Shown here: one piece after another, positions 9,677 through 17,430 of the stretch
How the letters are laid out: every line of letters begins with the position of its first letter
Position numbering within the stretch: position 1 is the stretch's first letter
Assembly (NCBI GenBank): GCA_002356635.1
Contig: CP023454.1
Span: 1-64,000 of the forward strand
Origin: Rhodobacteraceae bacterium QY30
GTDB taxonomy: Bacteria; Pseudomonadota; Alphaproteobacteria; Rhodobacterales; Rhodobacteraceae
Reading direction: 5' to 3'
DNA: 64,000 nucleotides
Notes under the pieces: generated by a model
Database searches by the model: none
What the model saw: the letters and a program-made list of their open reading frames with translations, nothing else
What the model was told of the DNA's origin: nothing
Translations under genes and position numbers: made by a program

Positions 9677-9701
9677 GGCCCGGGCGCAGGGCGCCCGGGC
9701 C
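9677..9701 (+). terminator. Strong hairpin between fliC and flaF
   Basis: Perfect 11-bp inverted repeat GGCCCGGGCGC / GCGCCCGGGCC with a 3-nt loop (AGG), 8 bp after the fliC stop. No T-run follows, so it is more likely a partial (possibly Rho-linked) terminator or a 3' stabiliser that raises fliC mRNA above flaF-flbT than a complete stop. Confidence 0.6.
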
Positions 9702-9739
9702 ACGCCTCTCCCCAAAAGCACCCTATCAAGGAATATCCC

Positions 9740-10120
9740 ATGAACGCACATTTCATGGCGCGGACAGCCTATGCCGGCAAGGATGCAGCGACCCGGACCC
9801 CGCGCGCGATCGAATACGAGGTCTTCGCACGCGTCACGAAACGCCTGCGCGCCGGCGCCGAAGCCCAGGGACCGGGTGGCTTCACCCAGCTGGCGCAGGC
9901 GCTGCATGACAACCGCACACTTTGGGCGACCCTGGCAATGGACCTGGCGGATGATGGCAACGGCCTGCCAGCCCCGCTGCGCGCACGTCTGTTCTATCTG
10001 TCGGAATTCACCGCCCAGCACACCTCCAAGGTTCTGGCCGCCGAAGCAAGTCCGGAAGTGCTGATCGACATTAACACCGCTGTCATGCGGGGATTGCAGG
10101 CACAAGGAGGTGTCAGATGA
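9740..10120 (+). CDS. flaF: Flagellar biosynthesis regulator FlaF
   Basis: 126-residue FlaF family protein, known in Caulobacter to promote flagellin secretion/synthesis opposite to FlbT. Family features include YEVFARVTKRL, the NRTLWATLAMDLADDGNGLP segment and FYLSEFTAQHTSKVL. GGAATAT precedes the ATG. The stop overlaps the flbT start by 4 nt (ATGA). Confidence 0.92.
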   Translation: MNAHFMARTAYAGKDAATRTPRAIEYEVFARVTKRLRAGAEAQGPGGFTQLAQALHDNRTLWATLAMDLADDGNGLPAPLRARLFYLSEFTAQHTSKVLAAEASPEVLIDINTAVMRGLQAQGGVR

Positions 10121-10521
10121 ACGGATTGGTCCTGAAGCTTGCCCCAAAGGAGCGGCTGCTGGTCAATGGCGCCGTCATCGAGAACGGCGACCGGCGCTCC
10201 CGCCTGGCCATCCTGACGCCGAACGCGAACATCCTGCGACTGCGTGACGCCATCCACCCCGAGCAGGTGAATACCCCGGTCCGGCGGGTCTGCTACATCG
10301 TTCAGCTGGTTCTGTCAGGCGACGCGGATCCGGAAGAAGCCCGCCTTCAGCTGTTGCGGGGGATCGAGCAGCTGAGTCAGGTTCTGACCGATCCCGACAG
10401 CCGCGCCCATCTGACCAACGCCACCGGCGCGGTCCTTGAGGGGCAGTTTTATCCTGCCTTGAAGGCGCTGCGCCTTCTTCTCCCGCGAGAGGAGCGGCTG
10501 TTTGCGGCCGTACCGGAGTGA
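10117..10521 (+). CDS. flbT: Flagellin post-transcriptional repressor FlbT
   Basis: 134-residue FlbT. In Caulobacter FlbT binds the flagellin mRNA leader and triggers its decay until the hook is complete. Diagnostic stretches are LVLKLAPKERLLVNGAVIENG near the N-terminus and RVCYIVQLVLSG in the middle. An AGGAGG ribosome-binding site lies inside the end of flaF (about 10105-10110). It is translationally coupled to flaF and, through TGATG, to the following gene. Confidence 0.92.
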   Translation: MNGLVLKLAPKERLLVNGAVIENGDRRSRLAILTPNANILRLRDAIHPEQVNTPVRRVCYIVQLVLSGDADPEEARLQLLRGIEQLSQVLTDPDSRAHLTNATGAVLEGQFYPALKALRLLLPREERLFAAVPE

Positions 10522-11315
10522 TGTTTTCGGCCGTGATTCCGATGGGGGGCTACACCGGCTGGACCTTTCTGCAAAAGACCGCTTCCCGCCAGCAGACCGT
10601 GTTGAACAAAAGCCCGGAAATGGCCCGCGATGTCGACTACTTCCGGTCAAGGATCGGCAAGATCCGCACGGCGGACGACCTGATAAATGACCGCCGGTTG
10701 CTGTCGGTAGCGTTGACGGCCTTTGGACTGGAAAACGACCTGAACAACAAGGCGTTCATCCGCCGGGTTCTGTCGGACGGCACCCAGAAGGAGACCGCGC
10801 TATCGAACCGCCTCGCGGACAAGCGCTATCTCGAGTTCTCCAAGGCCTTCGGTTTCGGAGATAACGCGATCCCGAACACTGTGCTGCCATCTTTTGTCGA
10901 ACAGACCATCTCGGCCTACCAGACTCGCAAGTGGGAAGCCGCCGTAGGGCAAAGCGACAACGACATGCGGCTTGCACTGAACGCCCAACGCGAACTCGCG
11001 TCGCTGGGCGGCGGCGGGCAGACCGATGACACGAAATGGCTGACAGTCCTGGGCTCGCCGCCGTTGCGGAGCGTCTTTCAGGGCGCCTTCGGGTTGCCGC
11101 CGAGTTTCTCCTCGGTCGATCTGGACACGCAGATGGCCACGATGCGCAAACGCAGCGCGCAGCTTTTCGGCGGCAGTGAGATCACCCAGTTCCGTGACCC
11201 GGCCCAGGTCCAGAAGCTGATCCGGCTTTTCCTTGTCCGCAGCCAAGCTGCAGCATCTACCACCTCATCGGCCGCAATGGCGCTGGGCCTGTTCCAGGCC
11301 CGATCGGGTGGCTGA
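10521..11315 (+). CDS. DUF1217 family flagellar-locus protein
   Basis: 264-residue helical protein of the DUF1217 type, repeatedly found in alphaproteobacterial flagellar clusters and of unknown function. It has repeated motifs of the form DVDYFRSRI, DDLINDRRLL, VALTAFGLENDLNNKAFIRR and LADKRYLEFSKAFGF. There is no signal peptide or membrane segment. The start overlaps the flbT stop (TGATG); a GTG three bases earlier (10518) is an alternative. It converges on fliI with 63 bp between. Confidence 0.8.
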   Translation: MFSAVIPMGGYTGWTFLQKTASRQQTVLNKSPEMARDVDYFRSRIGKIRTADDLINDRRLLSVALTAFGLENDLNNKAFIRRVLSDGTQKETALSNRLADKRYLEFSKAFGFGDNAIPNTVLPSFVEQTISAYQTRKWEAAVGQSDNDMRLALNAQRELASLGGGGQTDDTKWLTVLGSPPLRSVFQGAFGLPPSFSSVDLDTQMATMRKRSAQLFGGSEITQFRDPAQVQKLIRLFLVRSQAAASTTSSAAMALGLFQARSGG

Positions 11316-11378
11316 TCGCCGGCCATCGTCGCGCGATAGGGCCGCAGCAAACCACGGGCACACGATGCCCGCTCCTTC

Positions 11379-12701
11379 CTATTCGGACTCCCCTTCCAGA
11401 AGGGCCTTCAACCGGCCGAAGCATGCTTCGATGCCATCCGGCGAATCTTCTGCGATGAAGCTGTCCAGCTGCGCGTGAACACGGATCGCTTCATCGATCA
11501 GGGGATCCGATCCCATCGTATAAAGCCCCGACTGAACCATCAGCTCCGCCCGTTCATAAGCACCCAGCAACTGGCGGGTCCGTCCGATCAGGCGGTTTTC
11601 CTCCGCCGTGGCGGCCTGTGGCAAAGACCGGGAAACCGAACGCAGAAGATCGATGGCGGGATAGCGTCCCCGCTCGGCGATCCGGCGATCCATCACGACA
11701 TGGCCGTCCAGCACCCCGCGCAGGATGTCGGCGATCGGCTCCTCCATGTCAGAGCCTGCCACAAGCACGGAAAGCAGCGCGGTGATGTCACCTTGGGAAC
11801 CTTCTCCCGGACCGGCGCGCTCCGACAAGGACATGATCAGATGGGAGGTCGACGGCGGAAACCCCCGCAAGGTCGCGGGTTCGCCCGCCGCCAGCGCGAC
11901 TTCGCGATGCGCCTCGGCCAGGCGGGTGATCGAATCTGCAATGAAAAGCACCTGCAGCCCCTGATCCCGGAAATGCTCGGCCACCGACATCGCCGCCCAT
12001 GCACAACGGCGGCGCGTCAGGGGCGACTGGTCCGACGTTGCGGCGACGATCACGCTTCGCGCCATTCCTTCATCCCCTAGAACTTCTTCGATGAAGTCGC
12101 GCAGTTCACGGCCCCGTTCGCCCACCAGCGCAATGACGGTGACATCGGAACGGACCCCGCGTGCCAGCTTCCCGATCAGGGTCGACTTGCCAACCCCTGA
12201 CCCGGCAAACAGGCCCACCCGCTGCCCGCGGACCAGGGGAAGCAGCGTATCGAAGGCCGCGGTCCCGGTTTCCAGCCGTTTTCCCAGCCGCCGCCGCTTG
12301 CCCGGTGCCGGCGGCGGGCAACGCAACGGTCGCGTGCGAATCCCACGAAGCAGCGGCCGGCCATCCAGCGGTTTTCCAAAGGGATCGACGACGCGTCCCA
12401 TCCAGCTGTTGTCCGGGGCCAGCTCGGCATTGCCAAGACGCGCGACCCGATCGCCCAGCGCAATGCCGTCGGGCAGCGCGTCCGCCATGACAAGGACACG
12501 GCCCATTTCCAGACCGATCACCTCACCGGTCCAGACCGCGTCGCCCGACCGGCCTTCAACGCGGTCCCCCAGCCGCCAATCGCCACTTGCGCCGGCGAGT
12601 TTCACGATTCCGCGGCCGATTTCGACTACCCGGCCGAAATGGCGAACCGCTTCGATCGCGCGGATGGTTTCGCGCAGGATGTCCAGTGCGATGGCCGACA
12701 T
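11379..12701 (-). CDS. fliI: Flagellum-specific ATPase FliI
   Basis: 440-residue ATPase of the flagellar type III export apparatus. Walker A GSGVGKST is at about 167-174, followed by VIALVGERGRELRDF and the Walker B VLFIADSITRLAEAHRE. The open frame continues 61 codons upstream but is not FliI-like; MSAIALDILRE at 12701 has AGGAG nearby. It is transcribed alone, opposite to the flanking flagellar genes, and divergent from flgB. No fliH or fliJ lies beside it. Confidence 0.95.
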   Translation of the reverse strand: MSAIALDILRETIRAIEAVRHFGRVVEIGRGIVKLAGASGDWRLGDRVEGRSGDAVWTGEVIGLEMGRVLVMADALPDGIALGDRVARLGNAELAPDNSWMGRVVDPFGKPLDGRPLLRGIRTRPLRCPPPAPGKRRRLGKRLETGTAAFDTLLPLVRGQRVGLFAGSGVGKSTLIGKLARGVRSDVTVIALVGERGRELRDFIEEVLGDEGMARSVIVAATSDQSPLTRRRCAWAAMSVAEHFRDQGLQVLFIADSITRLAEAHREVALAAGEPATLRGFPPSTSHLIMSLSERAGPGEGSQGDITALLSVLVAGSDMEEPIADILRGVLDGHVVMDRRIAERGRYPAIDLLRSVSRSLPQAATAEENRLIGRTRQLLGAYERAELMVQSGLYTMGSDPLIDEAIRVHAQLDSFIAEDSPDGIEACFGRLKALLEGESE

Positions 12702-12747
12702 GTGATCTCCTTTTGTTCTCGCCTTACCCTTTCTAAACGAATCGCGG

Positions 12748-12762
12748 TTAAGCCTTGGTTGA
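12748..12762 (+). promoter_or_regulatory. CtrA-like binding site between fliI and flgB
   Basis: TTAA (12748-12751), 7-nt spacer, TTGA (12759-12762): one mismatch from the CtrA consensus TTAA-N7-TTAA. It lies in the 82-bp divergent gap, 22 bp before the flgB ATG, so it could control flgB-fliL, fliI or both. CtrA control of early flagellar genes is established in alphaproteobacteria; binding here is inferred. Confidence 0.45.
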
Positions 12763-12783
12763 AGAAACGGTGGAGAACCCCCG

Positions 12784-13161
12784 ATGAAAGCCACTAACGA
12801 TCTGATGAACTTGGCGTTCGCATCGGCGCGCCATGCTGCAAAGCGGCAGGAGCTGATCGCGCGGAATCTGGCGAACGCCGACACCCCCCGCTATCACGCG
12901 CTGGACCTGGATGATTTTTCCGGTCCGGCCGATATCGGATTTGCGCCGCTGGCCACGCGGCAGGGACATCTGTTGTCAATACCCCTTGATCAGGCGTTTG
13001 AGATCCGGGAAGCCGGCGGCGCCATGTCACCCAACGGCAATGATGTCTCGCTTGAGGCAGAGATGGTGCGCGGCGCAGACGCGCGGCGGCAGCATGACGC
13101 GGCGATGGCGGTCTACAAGGCGTCGCTCGACATCCTGCGAACCAGCCTGGGCAAGCGATAG
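12784..13161 (+). CDS. flgB: Flagellar proximal rod protein FlgB
   Basis: 125-residue proximal rod subunit. The N-terminal rod signature ELIARNLANADTPRYHA (about 22-38) identifies it, and the C-terminal amphipathic helix (MAVYKASLDILRTSLG) completes the coiled pair. GGAGA lies 9 nt upstream of the ATG. It is the first gene of the nine-gene plus-strand operon ending with fliL; flgC follows after 9 nt. Confidence 0.94.
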   Translation: MKATNDLMNLAFASARHAAKRQELIARNLANADTPRYHALDLDDFSGPADIGFAPLATRQGHLLSIPLDQAFEIREAGGAMSPNGNDVSLEAEMVRGADARRQHDAAMAVYKASLDILRTSLGKR

Positions 13162-13170
13162 GGGGATGCG

Positions 13171-13557
13171 ATGAGCGGCTTTGACAGCACCTTCTCGATC
13201 TCCGCCAGCGGGATGGAGGCACAGGCCCGCCGCCTGCGGGTCGTATCCGAAAACATCGCGAATGCCGACACCCCCGGCTATCGCCGCAAGCAGGTCACCT
13301 TCGATGCGGACGCGCAAGGCACGGAGGGCCGGGTTTTGGCCGACAAGCTCAGCCTCGACCAGTCGCCGCTGCCCCGAGTCTACGATCCCGCCAACCCGAT
13401 GGCCGACAGCACCGGGTATTTCGACGGATCCAACGTCAACATCATCCTCGAGATGGCAGACGCCCGCGAAGCCCAGCGCAGCTATGAAGCCAACCTGCGG
13501 ATGTTCGACCAGACGCGCCAGATGTCACAGAGCCTGCTCGATCTGTTGCGTCGCTGA
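13171..13557 (+). CDS. flgC: Flagellar proximal rod protein FlgC
   Basis: 128-residue rod subunit. VVSENIANADTPGYRRK (about 25-41) is the family's N-terminal signature; the C-terminal helix MADAREAQRSYEANLRMFDQTR packs with it. AGGGGGATGCG supplies the ribosome-binding site. The gene lies between flgB and fliE in the conserved flgB-flgC-fliE order. Confidence 0.95.
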   Translation: MSGFDSTFSISASGMEAQARRLRVVSENIANADTPGYRRKQVTFDADAQGTEGRVLADKLSLDQSPLPRVYDPANPMADSTGYFDGSNVNIILEMADAREAQRSYEANLRMFDQTRQMSQSLLDLLRR

Positions 13558-13581
13558 TTTTCAGAAACAAGAGGTTCCAGA

Positions 13582-13893
13582 ATGGACATTTCTTCGCGCA
13601 TTGCCGCCCCCCTTGCCGCCCAGGCCTACGCCAAGGCGCGCCCCGCGATGGACACAGAAGGTGCCGAAACGGGGGCCGCCTCTACCGCCGGCGCGTTCAC
13701 CAGCCTCGGCAACGCTTTTGTCGACACCCTCCGTCGTGGCGAGGATTCGGCGCGCGGCGTCCTGACCGGTGGCGCCGACGCCCATTCCCTGGTCGAGGCG
13801 CTGGCCGCTTCCCAGCTTGCCGTCGAAACGGCGGTGACCGTCCGCGACAAGGTGGTTGAAGCCTATCAGGAAATCCTGCGGATGCCGGTGTGA
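13582..13893 (+). CDS. fliE: Flagellar MS-ring/rod junction protein FliE
   Basis: 103-residue protein linking the MS ring to the rod. The C-terminal half is the typical FliE segment: SLVEALAASQLAVETAVTVRDKVVEAYQEILRMPV (read in overlapping pieces, about 70-103). It ends in the characteristic EIxRMxV. The stop overlaps the fliQ start (TGATG). Confidence 0.93.
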   Translation: MDISSRIAAPLAAQAYAKARPAMDTEGAETGAASTAGAFTSLGNAFVDTLRRGEDSARGVLTGGADAHSLVEALAASQLAVETAVTVRDKVVEAYQEILRMPV

Positions 13894-14159
13894 TGGACGA
13901 GGCGGTCTTTTACGACACGTTGCGCGAATCCCTTTGGATCGCCGTGCGCCTGTCCACCCCGCTTTTGGGTGTGGCGCTGGTTGCGGGCCTTGTGATCGGC
14001 CTTTTCCAGGCGCTGACCTCGGTCCAGGAGGCAACGTTGACCTTCGTTCCCAAGGTGGCGCTGCTGATCGGCGTCTTCTGGGTGTCGATGTCCTGGATGA
14101 CGGCTTCTCTGGTGGCTTTCTTCACCGATCGCCTCGTCCCCCTGATCATCGGGAGCTGA
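13893..14159 (+). CDS. fliQ: Flagellar export gate protein FliQ
   Basis: 88-residue inner-membrane component of the type III export gate with two transmembrane helices (about 15-38 and 52-75). FQALTSVQEATLTFVPK between the helices is the FliQ signature. Its FliP and FliR partners are not in this window. Translationally coupled to fliE through TGATG. Confidence 0.95.
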   Translation: MDEAVFYDTLRESLWIAVRLSTPLLGVALVAGLVIGLFQALTSVQEATLTFVPKVALLIGVFWVSMSWMTASLVAFFTDRLVPLIIGS

Positions 14160-14162
14160 CTT

Positions 14163-14879
14163 ATGGATAATGCGATTTACGCATCGCTGACCCGTCAGGC
14201 TGGCCTGATGTCCGAAATGCGGGCCATTGCCAACAACATCGCCAACGCCTCCACCACAGGTTTCCGCAAGGAAGGCGTGGTCTTTGCCGAACACGTCAAG
14301 GCGCTGGGTACGGCCGAACCGTCGCTGTCGATGGCCAGCGCCAGCGGCCGCCTGGTCAGCCTGGACCAGGGCGGTCTTTCGCGGACGGGGGGCAGTTTTG
14401 ATCTGGCCATCGAGGGGGATGGTTTCTTCATGATCCAGACGCCATCTGGGCCGCAACTGACCCGTGCGGGGAATTTCACTCCTTCGGCCGAAGGGGAACT
14501 GGTGACAGCGGACGGCCATGCCGTGCTGGACACTGGAGGCAGCCCCATTCCGGTTCCTCCGGGAACGCGCGCCTTCGCCGTGGCGCAGGATGGAACCCTG
14601 TCCGCGGACGGCGTGCCGGTGTCTCGCATCGGTGTGTTCGGAGCGGCAGATCCGTCGCAACTGATCCACGCCGGCAACAACCGCTTCAGCGTCAATGGGA
14701 CACCTGAACCCGTCGAAGACGCCAGGATCTTCCAGGGCTTCCTGGAGGAGTCGAACGTCAGCCCAATCACCGAAATCGCCCGCATGATCGAGGTGCAACG
14801 CGCCTACGAGATGGGCCAGTCGTTCCTGGACAAGGAGGATGGCCGGATCCGCGCCGTCCTTCAGTCCATGGGCCGCTAA
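14163..14879 (+). CDS. flgF: Flagellar proximal rod protein FlgF
   Basis: 238-residue basal-body rod protein. N-terminal MRAIANNIANASTTGFRKEG (about 19-38), central FDLAIEGDGFFMIQTPSG and LTRAGNFTPS, and C-terminal VQRAYEMGQSFLD define the FlgF/FlgG family; the shorter length and position before flgG indicate FlgF. A GGGAG lies 8 nt upstream of the ATG. Confidence 0.92.
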   Translation: MDNAIYASLTRQAGLMSEMRAIANNIANASTTGFRKEGVVFAEHVKALGTAEPSLSMASASGRLVSLDQGGLSRTGGSFDLAIEGDGFFMIQTPSGPQLTRAGNFTPSAEGELVTADGHAVLDTGGSPIPVPPGTRAFAVAQDGTLSADGVPVSRIGVFGAADPSQLIHAGNNRFSVNGTPEPVEDARIFQGFLEESNVSPITEIARMIEVQRAYEMGQSFLDKEDGRIRAVLQSMGR

Positions 14880-14894
14880 CGAAGGAGACGCCGG

Positions 14895-15680
14895 ATGCGC
14901 GCCTTGCAGATCGCAGCCACCGGGATGTCGGCGCAGCAGATGCGCGTCGAGGTCATCTCGAACAACCTCGCGAACATGTCCACCACGGGCTACAACGCCC
15001 GCCGCGCCGAATTCGCGGACCTGCACTATCAGCAACTGACTCGACCGGGCACGATCAATGCCGCGGACGGAACCATGGTGCCCGCCGGGGTCCAGATGGG
15101 GCTGGGCGTGCGCCCCGCGACCGTCAGCATCAACGTGGCCCAGGGCTCTCTGTCTCCGACGGGTGGCGATCTGGACGTGGCGATCGAGGGGCTGGGCTAT
15201 CTTGAAGTGACAATGCCTTCGGGCCTGTCCGGCTACACCCGCGACGGGGCATTGAAGCGGTCGGCGGATGGTCTGATCACCACATCGGACGGCTACCCCG
15301 TCGCGCCCGGCATTACCCTTCCAGCCGAAGCCCGCAGCGTCTCGATCAATGCCGCGGGCGAGGTCTATGCCTATTTCACCGATCGCGTCGAACCCGAACT
15401 CCTGGGACAGATCACCCTTTCGGGCTTCACGAACGAAAAGGGGCTGGAGGCGATCGGGTCGAACCTTTTCCTGGAGACTTCGGCCTCCGGTCCGGCGACC
15501 GTGGCCAACCCCGGAGAAAATGGCCTGGGGACGCTTCGACAGGGCTTCCTGGAAGACAGTTCCGTCGATGCGGTGCGTGAGATCACCGAACTGATCGAGG
15601 CGCAGCGCGGCTACGAGATGAACGCCAAGGTCATCACGGCGGCCGACCAGATGCTGGGCATCACGGCACAGGTGCGGTGA
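14895..15680 (+). CDS. flgG: Flagellar distal rod protein FlgG
   Basis: 261-residue distal rod subunit. Starts MRALQIAATGMSAQQ, then ISNNLANMSTTGYNARR; the centre has VAIEGLGYLEV and TRDGALKRS, and the C-terminus is EAQRGYEMNAKVITAADQML. All are FlgG hallmarks and the length equals the family norm (about 261). AGGAG precedes the ATG. The stop overlaps flgA. Confidence 0.95.
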   Translation: MRALQIAATGMSAQQMRVEVISNNLANMSTTGYNARRAEFADLHYQQLTRPGTINAADGTMVPAGVQMGLGVRPATVSINVAQGSLSPTGGDLDVAIEGLGYLEVTMPSGLSGYTRDGALKRSADGLITTSDGYPVAPGITLPAEARSVSINAAGEVYAYFTDRVEPELLGQITLSGFTNEKGLEAIGSNLFLETSASGPATVANPGENGLGTLRQGFLEDSSVDAVREITELIEAQRGYEMNAKVITAADQMLGITAQVR

Positions 15681-16099
15681 TGCGCCGGATCTGCGTGCCT
15701 CTGGCCATCTGCCTGGCGCTGTCCTGGCCGGCATCCGCCCAGACACCCGTATCGGCGCGTACGATCCGCGCCGGGTCCATCGTCACGGCGGAGGACATCG
15801 CCGCCGATCAGGTCACCCTGCCGGAAGCAATTGCCCTGATCGGCCTTGAGGCACGGGTGACCGTCTACGCCGGTCGACCGTTGCGTGCCGGAGATTTCGG
15901 CGCGCCCCGGCTGATCGAACGAAACCAACTGGTCGCCCTGGTCTACCGCCGCGGCTCCCTCAGCATCCAGGCCGAAGGTCGCGCGCTTGGACAGGGCGGC
16001 GTGGGTGACAGCCTTCGCATCCTGAACGTCGCCTCGCGGACGACAGTGACCGGCGTGATCCAGTCCGACGGCACCGTTTCCGTCCTGCCCTCCCCCTGA
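15680..16099 (+). CDS. flgA: Flagellar P-ring chaperone FlgA
   Basis: 139-residue periplasmic chaperone for P-ring assembly. A signal peptide (about 1-21, ending PASAQT) is followed by a single SAF domain with TIRAGSIVTAEDI, VYAGRPLRAGDF and VTGVIQSDGTVSV. At this length it lacks the N-terminal domain of the enterobacterial FlgA (about 220 residues), as is usual for short alphaproteobacterial versions. The flgI gene it serves is not in the window. Coupled to flgG by TGATG. Confidence 0.88.
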   Translation: MRRICVPLAICLALSWPASAQTPVSARTIRAGSIVTAEDIAADQVTLPEAIALIGLEARVTVYAGRPLRAGDFGAPRLIERNQLVALVYRRGSLSIQAEGRALGQGGVGDSLRILNVASRTTVTGVIQSDGTVSVLPSP

Positions 16100-16111
16100 T
16101 CGGAGTTCCCC

Positions 16112-16879
16112 ATGCCTCATATCCTTCTTCCCGCCGTCACCCTGCGGCCGGGCGCGCGGCTTCTTGGCCTGATACTTGCGGCCGCCCTGCCGCTGGCTGG
16201 TTGCGGCCGGCTGCAGAATGTCGGGAAAACGCCCCAGTTCACCCCCGTCGACGCCAGTGCCGAATTCATGGCGATGAACAATCCGCCGATGCCCGAAATC
16301 ACCCGCACTGGCGGCCTGACATCCGCTTCGCTCTGGTCGGGATCGCGCGCCTCGCTGCTGGGTGACCAGCGCGCCGGACTTCGCGGGGACATCCTGACGG
16401 TGGTCATCGAGATCAACGACAAGGCCGAGATCAGCAACACCTCCGGTCGCAGCCGCAGTTCGTCGGAAAAGATGGGGATCGGTGGAATGTTCGGAATTCC
16501 CCAACGTCTGAACGCCGAACTGCCGGAAGGTGCCAGTATGGACGAGGCCATGGGGACCAATTCCAAGTCCAGCTACCAAGGCAACGGCAACGTGGCCCGC
16601 AAGGAAAAGCTGACGCTGCGGGTGGCCGCGACGGTGCTGGACACACTTCCGAACGGCGTGTTGCGGATCCAGGGTTCGCAGGAGGTGCGGGTCAACTACG
16701 AAATCCGCGAACTGGTGGTGACGGGCTTCGTGCGCCCCGAGGACATTTCGCGCCAGAACGAGGTGACCTACGACAAGATCGCGGGCGCCCGCATTTCCTA
16801 CGGCGGCCGCGGGATGATTTCCGACGTGCAGCAACCGCGCTACGGCCAGCAGGTCGCAGATGCGGTCCTTCCTTTCTGA
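16112..16879 (+). CDS. flgH: Flagellar L-ring lipoprotein FlgH
   Basis: 255-residue outer-membrane ring protein. It has a lipoprotein signal with lipobox LAGC (Cys about 31). SLWSGSRASLLGDQRAGLRGD, DILTVVIEINDKAEISNTS and the C-terminal GFVRPEDISRQNEV and ISYGGRG are FlgH blocks. GGAG lies 8 nt before the ATG. Followed 12 bp later by fliL. Confidence 0.95.
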   Translation: MPHILLPAVTLRPGARLLGLILAAALPLAGCGRLQNVGKTPQFTPVDASAEFMAMNNPPMPEITRTGGLTSASLWSGSRASLLGDQRAGLRGDILTVVIEINDKAEISNTSGRSRSSSEKMGIGGMFGIPQRLNAELPEGASMDEAMGTNSKSSYQGNGNVARKEKLTLRVAATVLDTLPNGVLRIQGSQEVRVNYEIRELVVTGFVRPEDISRQNEVTYDKIAGARISYGGRGMISDVQQPRYGQQVADAVLPF

Positions 16880-16891
16880 CGCGAGGGCCCC

Positions 16892-17389
16892 ATGCGCAAG
16901 CTTCTTCCCATTCTTCTTGCCCTGGTGGGCCTCATGGCCGGTGGCGGCGCGGGCTACATGCTGCGCCCCCAACCCAAGGAGCACGCCGACGCAGCCGTCG
17001 TTTGCCCGCCGACCAGCGCGCCCACCGCGGAAACCCCCGCGGACTCGGCCCACGGAGAGGTGGCGGAAACGGAATTCGTGAAGCTGAACAACCAGTTCGT
17101 CGTTCCGGTCGTCGAAAACGGCACTGTGGCAGCGATGGTGATCCTGTCGCTTAGCCTGGAGGTGCCCAAGGGCGAAAGTTCCAAGGTCTACGATCGCGAA
17201 CCGAAGCTGCGCGACAGCCTTCTGCAAACGCTGTTCAACCATGCCAACGCCGGCGGATTCAAAGGCTCATTCACCGACCCGCTGGCGATGGAGGAATTGC
17301 GGACCGCCCTTCTGGAAACCGTCCGCGGCGTCATGGGGGCAGCGGTGGGCAGCGTTCTCATCACCGACATCGTGCGCCAGGATGCCTGA
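16892..17389 (+). CDS. fliL: Flagellar basal body-associated protein FliL
   Basis: 165-residue single-pass inner-membrane protein (transmembrane helix about 4-26) with a periplasmic domain that associates with the stator ring. The linker (28-60) is Pro/Thr/Ala-rich. The C-terminal FliL domain carries FVVPVVENG, LRDSLLQTLFNHANAGGF and a final LITDIVRQDA. It is the last gene of the flgB operon here and converges on metI. Confidence 0.9.
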   Translation: MRKLLPILLALVGLMAGGGAGYMLRPQPKEHADAAVVCPPTSAPTAETPADSAHGEVAETEFVKLNNQFVVPVVENGTVAAMVILSLSLEVPKGESSKVYDREPKLRDSLLQTLFNHANAGGFKGSFTDPLAMEELRTALLETVRGVMGAAVGSVLITDIVRQDA

Positions 17390-17395
17390 GGGCTC

Positions 17396-17430
17396 GCGCG
17401 CCGGGATCAACGGTGGTCGATCCGGCGCGC
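17396..17430. terminator. Convergent hairpin between fliL and metI
   Basis: Perfect 9-bp arms GCGCGCCGG (17396-17404) / CCGGCGCGC (17422-17430). It starts 6 bp after the fliL stop and overlaps the last codons of metI. No T-run on either side, so it may act as a two-way structural or Rho-linked barrier. Confidence 0.45.

Noticed and set aside
13866-15746. 626-codon minus-strand open frame opposite fliQ-flgF-flgG
   Set aside because: Composition is His/Arg/Asp-rich with no domain; it is the antisense shadow of well-supported flagellar genes in high-GC DNA.
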